Source: Paracoccaceae bacterium
GTDB taxonomy: Bacteria; Pseudomonadota; Alphaproteobacteria; Rhodobacterales; Rhodobacteraceae
Assembly: GCA_027351005.1 (NCBI GenBank)
Contig: DAIEJF010000270.1
Span: forward strand, 1 to 33,752
Direction: 5' to 3'
Length of the DNA stretch: 33,752 nt
Shown here: positions 26,539 to 33,752 of the stretch, in pieces
Layout of the letters: each line of letters starts with the position of its first letter
Position numbering within the stretch: position 1 is the first letter of the stretch
Notes under the pieces: model-generated
The model's database searches: none
Told to the model about the DNA's origin: nothing
Seen by the model: the letters and a program-made list of their open reading frames with translations, nothing else
Translations under genes and position numbers: made by a program

Positions 26539-27279
26539 ATGCTGACGGTGGTGGTTTTTCTTGCGGGCCTCTGGGCCGGGCTTCAGAATGCGTTGGCGGG
26601 GGGCGGATCGTTCATCACGCTGCCCGCGCTGATCCTGACGGGGCTGACGCCCCTTGCGGCCAACATCACCTCGACCGTCGCGCTGTTTCCCGGGCAGGTC
26701 ACCTCGGGGCTTGCCGGGCGGCGGATGGTCAGCGGCGTCGGGCGGCTGCCGTTCTGGGTGCTGTTCGTCGTCTCGATCCTCGGCGGGGCCTGCGGGGCGC
26801 TGCTGCTGCTGGAAACGCCTTCGTCGGTCTTCGCGCGGCTGGTGCCCTGGCTGGTGCTGTTTGCCACTGCGGTTTTCGCCTGGGGCTCGTTCGGACCCAA
26901 GCGCAAGGCCCCTGGCGCCCAGATCGGCCCCGTGGGGGCCGCGCTCGCGCAGTTCGGCATCGCGGTCTACGGCGGCTATTTCGGCGGCGGCATCGGCTTT
27001 CTGATGATGGCGGCGCTGACCATGGCGGGCCTGCCGACCCGCAGCGCGGGTGCCACCAAGAATGTGCTGGCGGCGGTGATGAACGCCTCTGCGGTTGCCT
27101 TCTTCGTCACCTCGCCCCAGGTGCACTGGCTCAGCGCGCTGGCCCTGGGCAGCGGCGCGATCATCGGTGGCCTTGCCGGGGCCTGGGCGCTGCACAAGGT
27201 GAACGAGCGCCTGCTGCGCATCGTCATCGTGGGTCTGGGCATCGCGCTGACGATCGGGCTGTTCACCCGGCCGTTCTGA
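26539..27279 (+). CDS. TSUP/TauE-SafE family permease
   Basis: Multi-TM protein: AGLWAGLQNALAGGGSFITLPALILTGLTPLAANITSTVALFPGQ ... YGGYFGGGIGFLMMAAL ... ATKNVLAAVMN. Confidence 0.92.
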   Translation: MLTVVVFLAGLWAGLQNALAGGGSFITLPALILTGLTPLAANITSTVALFPGQVTSGLAGRRMVSGVGRLPFWVLFVVSILGGACGALLLLETPSSVFARLVPWLVLFATAVFAWGSFGPKRKAPGAQIGPVGAALAQFGIAVYGGYFGGGIGFLMMAALTMAGLPTRSAGATKNVLAAVMNASAVAFFVTSPQVHWLSALALGSGAIIGGLAGAWALHKVNERLLRIVIVGLGIALTIGLFTRPF

Positions 27280-27283
27280 TCCC

Positions 27284-28534
27284 TCAGGCCAGGATCCCGG
27301 GGTCGGTTCCCATGTCGAGCCCCGGGAACACCGTCTTTTCCAGCAGCCCCTTGTCCAGCCCGTACAGCCCCCGCATCGCCCAGGCGGCATAGGCCCGCAC
27401 GTCGGCGGTCGGCATCAGATCGCGCCGTTCGTAAAGCGCGGCCTCGTCCAGCCCCGGCCAGCGGCCATAGACCTTGCCGCCCCGGATCGCCCCGCCCGCC
27501 ATGAGCATCGCGCCGCCGGTCCCGTGGTCGGTGCCGCCGGTGCCGTTTTCCTTCGCGGTGCGGCCGAACTCGGTCATGGCGATCACCGTGGTCTTGCCCC
27601 AGACCGGGCCCAGATCCTCTTTCAGGGTCAGGATCGTGCGGCACAGCGCGCCAAGTTCGCGCTTCAGCACGTCGGCCTGCGCCGCGTGGCTGTCCCATCC
27701 CGAGATCGAGAAGGTGGCGATGCGCGTGTCACCCTTCAGGCGGCTTGCGGCAAAGGCTGCCAGCGGATCGGGGGCGGCGGCCGTGTTGGCAGCGGGTGCC
27801 ATGGCGGGTGCCGGCGCCATCATCATCCCGTCCGATCCGGCCCCCATCGCGTCGGCGGTCGCGGCCATCTGGTCGGTCAGGGCGATCGCCTCGGTGGCCG
27901 AGGTTCGGAACATCGGATCATCCTGATACATCCGCGCCAGCAGTCGGCGGCCCTGCGCCGACAGTTGCAGGCGCGCGTCGGGGGCCCAGCTTGCATAGGG
28001 CGCGCGGCCCAGGATCACCTTCATCTCGTCCCGCCCGACCGCAAAGGCGGTTTCCGAACTCAGCCCCGGCATCGCCTGCAACATCCGGTTCAGCCAGCCG
28101 TCCTTCACGGTCAGGTCGGGCACATCGCGCCCGGTACCGGCCTCGAGGATGTCCTGCCCGTCGAAATGGCTGCGCTTGTCGCGGTAGGGGGTCGAGACCG
28201 CGTGTGCAAAGGCCAACTCGCCCTTGGCCCACAGTGGCATCAGCGGCGCAAGGTCGGGATGGGCGGCATAGATCCCGGTCAGCGGCAGCGCCTCGCCCGC
28301 CTTCAGGGTCAGGTTGCGATAGCCAGCGAAGGCCGGATCGCCCACCGGGCGCACCACGTCCAGCCCGTCCATCGCCCCGCGCAGGATCAGCACCACCAGC
28401 CGGTTCTCCCCCGGTGCGGCAGCGAAGGTGACGGTGGTCATCAGCGGCTGCGCTGCGATGGAACAGCCCACCAGCGCGCCGGTCTTCAGGAACAGGCGCC
28501 GCGAGAGCGGGGCGGAAAGCACGGAGTCGGTCAT
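27284..28534 (-). CDS. DUF1501 domain protein, Tat signal
   Basis: MTDSVLSAPLSRRLFLKTGALVGCSIA (Tat SRRLFLK); RLVVLILRGAMDGLDVV, FDGQDILE, WDSHAAQ, VIAMTEFGRTAKENGTGGTDHGTGGAMLMAGG. Confidence 0.93.
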   Translation of the reverse strand: MTDSVLSAPLSRRLFLKTGALVGCSIAAQPLMTTVTFAAAPGENRLVVLILRGAMDGLDVVRPVGDPAFAGYRNLTLKAGEALPLTGIYAAHPDLAPLMPLWAKGELAFAHAVSTPYRDKRSHFDGQDILEAGTGRDVPDLTVKDGWLNRMLQAMPGLSSETAFAVGRDEMKVILGRAPYASWAPDARLQLSAQGRRLLARMYQDDPMFRTSATEAIALTDQMAATADAMGAGSDGMMMAPAPAMAPAANTAAAPDPLAAFAASRLKGDTRIATFSISGWDSHAAQADVLKRELGALCRTILTLKEDLGPVWGKTTVIAMTEFGRTAKENGTGGTDHGTGGAMLMAGGAIRGGKVYGRWPGLDEAALYERRDLMPTADVRAYAAWAMRGLYGLDKGLLEKTVFPGLDMGTDPGILA

Positions 28535-28543
28535 CAGAGGCTC

Positions 28544-29914
28544 CTAGCGCCGGTTGAAATCGTTCGAGGCCAGAACGAGGCCCACGCCCTCGCGCCGGTT
28601 CTCGGCCTGACGCGCGGCGTCGATCACGGTCTGGCTGGCGGCATCGGCCAGCGCCACCTGCACGAAGTCGCGCGGATCTGGAAGGTCTGGCAGCAGTTGC
28701 TGGGGCACCGCCATCGCCCATTGAATGCGCGCTGCCAGCAGCGGCGGGGTCACCCAGCCCGCCGAATCCTCGTGCCAGCCGTTCGGGCCAGGGGCCTGCT
28801 GGAACGGCTGGCCCATCCCGATCAGCGGTGTCTGCACGAACCGCTGGATCTGTTGCGGGCGAAGCCCCGCCAGCGTCTCCCGCGGGGGGGCCAGTGCCCG
28901 CAGCGCGGCGACGATGTAATCGAACGGCATCCGCACTTTGGCCCCGGGCGGGGCCCAGGCGGCGGGGTGATCGAGCATGGCGGAATAGACCGCCGTCAGA
29001 TCACCGCCCGAGCGGCGATAGGCCGCCGTCATCGCCTGCACCAGCCCCGGATCGGGCGTATCGGCCACGAAATGCACCGCGATCTTCGTCGCGATGTGCT
29101 GCGCCGTTTCCGGGCGCAGGGCGATGTCGTCAAGCGCGCGGTTAATCTGGGCCAGCTTGTCCTTCGGTGGCCCGCCGTAGGTCTTTCCCAGCAGCGTCTC
29201 GGCCGCGGGTTCCACCATGTTCGGGTTGAAGCGGAACTGGCCATCCTTGTTGTCCAGCGTCAGCCCGGTCAGCAGATAGGCGAACTGGCGCACATCGGTC
29301 TGGCTGTAACCGGCCCCCACGCCCAGCGTGTGCAGCTCCAGCACCTCACGCGCGAGGTTCTCGTTCAGCCCGCGCTTCTGCCGTTCGCCCGCCCGCGACT
29401 GCGGCCCCGAAGAGGTGATCTGGTCCAGGTAGATCAGCATCGCCGGATGGGTGACCACAGCGGTCAGCAGATCGGTGAAGCGCCCCGTCATGTGCGGGCG
29501 CACCGCCTCGTCGGCAAAGACCGAGGGGATCGCCTTCACCCGGGCCAACTTGCCCACCACGGTAAAGTGGTTGGTCCAGAAATCCTGCAACCGCTCGCGG
29601 AACCCCGAGGCGCCGTAGACCCCCCGCTGCACGAAGTTCAGCAGCGCCGCGTCGTTCATGACGTTGATCTGCCGCCGCGTTTCCTTCAGCGCCTCGGCAG
29701 CGCCGGGAACATTGGCGCGGGCATCGCGGTTGTGTTCGGTCACCTGATGCCCAAGCGCCCAGACCTGCTGCGGGTCGGGGCCGGGGAAATCGGCCAGGGC
29801 CTGGTCAGGCGCCGCCAACCCCGCCAGGATCGCCGCGGCATCGGCGGGCGCGGGGGCCAGCGGAGACAGGCCGCAGCCAAAGCGGATGGCGGCGATGGTT
29901 GCGTTTGACGGCAT
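28544..29914 (-). CDS. DUF1800 domain protein
   Basis: AIRFGCGLSPLAP..., LQDFWTNHFTV, LNENLAREVLELHTLGVGAGYSQTDVRQFAYLLTGLTL; 9 nt upstream of the DUF1501 gene. Confidence 0.93.
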   Translation of the reverse strand: MPSNATIAAIRFGCGLSPLAPAPADAAAILAGLAAPDQALADFPGPDPQQVWALGHQVTEHNRDARANVPGAAEALKETRRQINVMNDAALLNFVQRGVYGASGFRERLQDFWTNHFTVVGKLARVKAIPSVFADEAVRPHMTGRFTDLLTAVVTHPAMLIYLDQITSSGPQSRAGERQKRGLNENLAREVLELHTLGVGAGYSQTDVRQFAYLLTGLTLDNKDGQFRFNPNMVEPAAETLLGKTYGGPPKDKLAQINRALDDIALRPETAQHIATKIAVHFVADTPDPGLVQAMTAAYRRSGGDLTAVYSAMLDHPAAWAPPGAKVRMPFDYIVAALRALAPPRETLAGLRPQQIQRFVQTPLIGMGQPFQQAPGPNGWHEDSAGWVTPPLLAARIQWAMAVPQQLLPDLPDPRDFVQVALADAASQTVIDAARQAENRREGVGLVLASNDFNRR

Positions 29915-30031
29915 GGGGCCCTTCCTTGTGCGGGGTCCGAAGGTCGCTATGCCGTCAACCTTACCAGAGCCTTGGCGCCGCCCCAGTCACGTTCTCGCGC
30001 CCGGGCGGGTAGCCGCTTGCGTTGACCCCGA

Positions 30032-31270
30032 TCAGAGGGTCAGCGCGCGATCCCCGGCGGCATCGCGGATGCGCGTGCCAAGGCCCAGCCGGTCCAGCAC
30101 CGTCAGGAAGGGCTTTGGCGGCAGTTCCTCGATGTTGCGCATGCCGCCCACGTCCCAGGTGCCGTCCGCGATCAGCAGCGCCGCGGCAACCGCGGGAACA
30201 CCGGCGGTATAGCTGATCCCCTGGCTGCCCACCTCGGCATAAGCCTCGGCATGGTCGGCCACGTTGTATATGAACACCTCTGTCGCCTTGCCGTCCTTTT
30301 GTCCGCGGACAAGGTCGCCGATGCAGGTCTTGCCGGTATAGTCGGGGGCCAGGCTTGCCGGATCGGGCAGCACCGCCTTCACCAGCTTCAGCGGCACGAC
30401 CTCCTGTCCCTCGGCCGTTCTCACCGGCTTTTCCGACAGAAGGCCCAGGTTTTTCAGGACCGTGAACACCTGGATGTAGCGTTCGCCAAAGCCCATCCAG
30501 AAGCGCACGGTAGGAATGCCCAGGATCTGGCTCAGCGAATGCACCTCGTCATGGCCGGTCAGATAGGCGCGCTGGTTGCCCACGACCGGCAGATCCCAGT
30601 CCTGACCGACCTCGAACATCTGGTTGGAAACCCACTGGCCCTTCTGCCAGGACCACACCTGCCCGGTGAATTCGCGGAAGTTGATCTCGGGGTCGAAGTT
30701 GGTGGCGAACCAGCGGCCATGGCTGCCCGCGTTGATGTCGATGATGTCGAGCGTGTCGATCCGGTCGAAATGCTCATCTGCCGCAAGACGGGCATAGGCG
30801 TTCACCACGCCCGGATCGAAACCCGCGCCCAGGATCGCGGTGACGCCCGCCGCCGCGCAGGCCTCGCGCCGCCGCCATTCATAGTTGGCATACCACGGCG
30901 GGGTTTCGCAGACCTTGGCCGGGTCTTCGTGGATCGCGGTATCCAGATAGGCGGCGCCGGTCTCGATGCAGGCGGCCAGCACCGTCATGTTGACGAAGGA
31001 CGAACCGAGGTTCAGCACGATCTGCGCCCCCGTCGCCCGGATCAGTGCGGCCACCACGGCGCTGTCCATCGCATCAACCGCATGGGCGGCAAAGGTGCCC
31101 GGCACCTTCATCGCGCCCCTGGCCCGCACCCCCGCGATGATCGCCTCGCATTTTGCAATCGTGCGCGAGGCGATGTGCAGATCGCCCAGAACATCGTTGT
31201 TCTGCGCGCATTTGTGCGCCACGACCTGCGCCACGCCACCGGCGCCGATGATCAGAACGTTCCGTTTCAC
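30032..31270 (-). CDS. Carboxynorspermidine/carboxyspermidine dehydrogenase (saccharopine dehydrogenase family)
   Basis: GTG start; MKRNVLIIGAGGVAQVVAHKCAQNNDVLGDLHIASRTIAKCEAI...GAGFDPGVVNAYARLA...DINAGSHGRWFATNFDPEINFREFTGQVWSWQ. Confidence 0.92.
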   Translation of the reverse strand: MKRNVLIIGAGGVAQVVAHKCAQNNDVLGDLHIASRTIAKCEAIIAGVRARGAMKVPGTFAAHAVDAMDSAVVAALIRATGAQIVLNLGSSFVNMTVLAACIETGAAYLDTAIHEDPAKVCETPPWYANYEWRRREACAAAGVTAILGAGFDPGVVNAYARLAADEHFDRIDTLDIIDINAGSHGRWFATNFDPEINFREFTGQVWSWQKGQWVSNQMFEVGQDWDLPVVGNQRAYLTGHDEVHSLSQILGIPTVRFWMGFGERYIQVFTVLKNLGLLSEKPVRTAEGQEVVPLKLVKAVLPDPASLAPDYTGKTCIGDLVRGQKDGKATEVFIYNVADHAEAYAEVGSQGISYTAGVPAVAAALLIADGTWDVGGMRNIEELPPKPFLTVLDRLGLGTRIRDAAGDRALTL

Positions 31271-31306
31271 GGGCGGAAACTCCTTTCAGCACGACAGAGG
31301 GAAGCC

Positions 31307-32404
31307 TCAGCCAAGGCTCGATCGGTAATCCTGGTAGCCGAACTGACGGGCAACGGTGATGCTGCCGTCGATCTCGCGGATCGCGATGGCGGGCATCTGC
31401 ACGCCATTGAACCAGTTCTTCTTGACCATCGTGTAACCGGCCGCATCCAGGATCGACAGCCGGTCGCCCACCTGCAACGGCGCGGGGAAGCGGAACTCGC
31501 CGAAGATGTCGCCCGCAAGGCAGGATTTGCCGCAGATCATGAACGAATGTTCGCCTTCGTTCGGCGTAATCTTCGCAGGCTGGCGGTAGATCAGCAGATC
31601 CAGCATGTGCGCCTCGATCGAACTGTCGACGACGGCCAGCTTCTTGCCATTGTCCAGCACGTCCAGCACCGTCACTTCCAGCGAGGCGGCGTTGGTGATC
31701 GCGGCCTCGCCCGGCTCCAGGTAGACCTGCACGCCGAAGCGGTCGGAAAAGGCCCTCAGCCGGGCCGCAAGCGCCTCGACCGGGTAGTCCGCGCCGGTGA
31801 AATGGATGCCGCCCCCCAGGCTGACCCATTGAACCCGCTCCAGCAGCGCGCCGAATTCGGCCTCGATCCGGGAAAGCTGCGCATCGAACAGCGCGAAATC
31901 GCCGTTTTCGCAGTTGTAATGGATCATGAAGCCGGAAATCCGGTCGATCACCTGCCCGATCTTCGCGGCGTCCCATTCCCCCAGCCGGGAAAACGGCCGG
32001 GCGGGGTCTGCCAGATCGAAGCCGCTGGTGGAAAACCGCGGGTTCAGCCGCAGCCCGCGGGAGATGTCCTGTGCGCGCCCCTCGAACCGGGCAAGCTGGC
32101 TGATGGAATTGAAGATGATCTTGTCGGCATAGCCCACCGCCTCGTCGAACTCGTGGTCGGACCAGGCCACCGAATAGGCATGCGTCTCGCCGCCAAACTC
32201 CTCGCGCCCCAGCCGCAATTCGTAAAGCGACGAAGACGTGGTGCCCGCCATGTGCGGCTTCAGCGTGTCAAACACGGGCCAGGTGGCAAAGCACTTCAGC
32301 GCCAGAAGCGCCTTGGCGCCCGACAAAGCCTGAAGCCGGTCGATGATCGCCATGTTCCGCGCCAGCGCGGCGCGGTCGATCAGATAATAGGGTGTTTGCA
32401 GCAT
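31307..32404 (-). CDS. nspC: Carboxynorspermidine decarboxylase
   Basis: MLQTPYYLIDRAALARNMAIIDRLQALSGAKALLALKCFATW (PLP Lys), WVSLGGGIHFTGADYPVEAL, YLEPGEAAI, FMICGKSCLAGDIFGEF. Confidence 0.94.
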   Translation of the reverse strand: MLQTPYYLIDRAALARNMAIIDRLQALSGAKALLALKCFATWPVFDTLKPHMAGTTSSSLYELRLGREEFGGETHAYSVAWSDHEFDEAVGYADKIIFNSISQLARFEGRAQDISRGLRLNPRFSTSGFDLADPARPFSRLGEWDAAKIGQVIDRISGFMIHYNCENGDFALFDAQLSRIEAEFGALLERVQWVSLGGGIHFTGADYPVEALAARLRAFSDRFGVQVYLEPGEAAITNAASLEVTVLDVLDNGKKLAVVDSSIEAHMLDLLIYRQPAKITPNEGEHSFMICGKSCLAGDIFGEFRFPAPLQVGDRLSILDAAGYTMVKKNWFNGVQMPAIAIREIDGSITVARQFGYQDYRSSLG

Positions 32405-32438
32405 CGGCGGATCCCCCGGGTGGCAAGGGAAGGGTCAA

Positions 32439-32467
32439 GGCGGGGCCGTATACGGTGCGGCCCCGCC
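32439..32467 (-). terminator. GC-rich hairpin downstream of the helicase frame
   Basis: GGCGGGGCCG/CGGCCCCGCC 10-bp perfect stem (32439-32448, 32458-32467), 12 nt after the distal TGA at 32481-32479; weak T-tract. Confidence 0.5.
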
Positions 32468-32478
32468 GGGTGCAACCC

Positions 32479-32784
32479 TCAGCCCCGGCCGCGTGGGCCG
32501 CTGCGCGGCTTCAGCCGCTGCGACGGATCGGCCGGGTTCACGGGCGGTCGCCGGGGCGCGCCGGGCTTGGCCGGGCGTACGGCCTTGTCGGCGCCGGTCC
32601 AGCGCGGCTTCTTCGCCGGCCCGTCCTCGCCCGCGGCGCGCGGCCGGGCGGGGCGATCATCGGAGGACCTGGCCTCGTAGGGTTTGCCTTCGTAGGATTT
32701 GCCCCCGGCAGATTTGGCGTAGGGCTTGCGCGGCCCGTCCTCGGCCTTGGCATAGGGTTTGCGCGGCGCACCCTCGGATTTGGC
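32479..32784 (-). pseudogene. Open continuation of the helicase frame beyond an in-frame TAA
   Basis: Directly after TAA (32787-32785) the frame reads AKSEGAPRKPYAKAEDGPRKPYAKSAGGKSYEGKPYEARSSDDRPARPRAAGEDGPAKKPRWTGADKAVRPAKPGAPRRPPVNPADPSQRLKPRSGPRGRG then TGA. Confidence 0.7.
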
Positions 32785-32990
32785 TTAGGGCTTGCGCGGG
32801 GCGTCGCCGGTCGATTTCGCATAGGGCTTGCGCGGGGCGTCGGCGGCCGGTTTCGCGTAGGGCTTGCGCGGCGCATCCTCGGCGGGCTTGCCATAAGGCT
32901 TCCGCGACGCATCCTCGCTCGTCCGGGCGTAGGGCTTACGGGGCGCATCCTCGGCGGGTTTGGCATAGGGCTTGCGCGGCGCGGCGTGGA
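32716..32990. repeat. In-frame coding tandem repeat, 36 nt (12 aa APRKPYAKPAED-like), last units 33 nt
   Basis: Tyr codons at 32965, 32929, 32893, 32857, 32821 (36-nt spacing), a TAA at 32785 in the same phase, then Tyr at 32752 and 32719 (33-nt spacing). Confidence 0.9.
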
Positions 32991-33752
32991 TCTGGGCCAC
33001 GTCGCCATCCTCGCTCCGGGACACGTCGCGTGCCTCGTCGCGCGCCTTCACGCCGAACCGGCGGGCGGGCTTCACCTCGTCACGCGTTTCATACTTTGCG
33101 GCGCGGAAGGATTTCTTGCCCTGCACCGGGCCTTCGGGCGCATCGAAGCGGGCGGGTTCGCGGCGTGGCGCGCGGGCGGCCGGGCGTTCCATCGACGGCT
33201 CGCCCGCCATCCGGCTCAGCACCAGCCCCGGTTCCAGTTCCATCGCCGCGCCGAGCGCAGCCTCGAAGCCCTTCACCGCGGCTTCGGCGATCTGCACGTA
33301 GGTTTCGTCCTGCTGCACCCGGATGGCGCCGATCTCGGCCTTGGTGATCCGCCCCTGATCGCAGAGCTTCGGCAGGATCCAGCGCGCTTCGGCCCGGCCG
33401 GTGTGGCCGACCGTCAGGCGATACCAGACCGAATCGCCGAACGCCTCGCGCGGGCGCTTGGCCTCGACCGCCTGCGCGGCGGCGGGTGTCGCGGTCACGC
33501 GCAGCTCTTCCGGCGCCGAACGCCCGGCGCGCCATAGCCGCAGGAAGGCCGTGGCAAGCGCCTCCGGCCCGTAGGCGCCGGTCAGCGCGGCCACCGCGGC
33601 GGCCTCGTCCTCGGCCACCGGCGCGCCCAGTTCCGGCGCGGTCATCAGGCGGGCATCGTCGCGTTCCTGCACCTCGTCGGCCGAGGGCGCGGGGCCCCAG
33701 GTCGCGGTGACGCGCGCGCCTTGCAGGATGCGCTGTGCCTTGCGGTAGTCGC
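32785..33752 (-). CDS. DEAD-box RNA helicase, C-terminal region (5' end beyond window)
   Basis: Frame enters from the right edge: DYRKAQRILQGARVTATWGPAPSADEVQERDDARL...DbpA-like RNA-binding domain WYRLTVGHTGRAEARWILPKLCDQGRITKAEIGAIRVQQDETYVQIAEAAV, then basic repeat tail. Confidence 0.85.
   Translation of the reverse strand, partial: DYRKAQRILQGARVTATWGPAPSADEVQERDDARLMTAPELGAPVAEDEAAAVAALTGAYGPEALATAFLRLWRAGRSAPEELRVTATPAAAQAVEAKRPREAFGDSVWYRLTVGHTGRAEARWILPKLCDQGRITKAEIGAIRVQQDETYVQIAEAAVKGFEAALGAAMELEPGLVLSRMAGEPSMERPAARAPRREPARFDAPEGPVQGKKSFRAAKYETRDEVKPARRFGVKARDEARDVSRSEDGDVAQIHAAPRKPYAKPAEDAPRKPYARTSEDASRKPYGKPAEDAPRKPYAKPAADAPRKPYAKSTGDAPRKP

Noticed and set aside
27524-29908. 794-aa plus-strand ORF opposite DUF1501/DUF1800
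   Set aside because: Antisense shadow; no recognisable motifs and no SD.
30251-32680. 809-aa plus-strand ORF opposite the polyamine genes
   Set aside because: Antisense to two well-supported genes; composition typical of spurious high-GC frames.
32716-32990. CRISPR-like short regular repeat
   Set aside because: 36-nt units are contiguous with no spacers, vary at codon-level, and are in frame with the helicase.
32392-33537. Plus-strand ORF with repeats GLARRILGGxGIGLAR resembling a repeat protein
   Set aside because: Its periodicity is simply the complementary strand of the helicase RKPYAKPAED repeat.

Overview
The window is a GC-rich, gene-dense chromosomal segment. Gene content and petP/petR-like, CANSDH/CANSDC and VPLPA-CTERM-like features suggest an alphaproteobacterium of the Rhodobacteraceae (inference). 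I can support about 30 protein genes, one tRNA-Leu(CAG) and several hairpins/terminators. Recognisable genes or modules: a putative rhamnosyltransferase (truncated by the window edge), 3-hydroxyacyl-CoA dehydrogenase, dxs-ispA-xseB-HDAC-like operon, petR/petP-like regulators, branched-chain aminotransferase, queG, GST, mtgA, gltB and gltD with a secreted unknown between them, an NDUFA9-like SDR, ybaK, yigZ, an RNA-type MBL/beta-CASP hydrolase, a TSUP permease, a DUF1501/DUF1800 pair, carboxynorspermidine decarboxylase/dehydrogenase, and the C-terminal part of a DEAD-box RNA helicase. Most of it is ordinary core genome and I do not see a clear novel multi-gene defence or mobile system. The most striking signal is at the right edge. 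The helicase C-terminal tail is an in-phase 36-nt (12-aa, APRKPYAKPAED-like) tandem repeat in which one invariant Tyr codon is TAA, while the same frame stays open with further repeats for about 100 codons to a TGA followed by a hairpin. Other items worth a look are an AT-rich 77-bp inverted-repeat element upstream of gltD, two palindromes in the petP/ilvE divergent promoter region, a secreted Cys-containing protein between gltD and gltB, and a 55-aa small ORF absent from the supplied ORF track.
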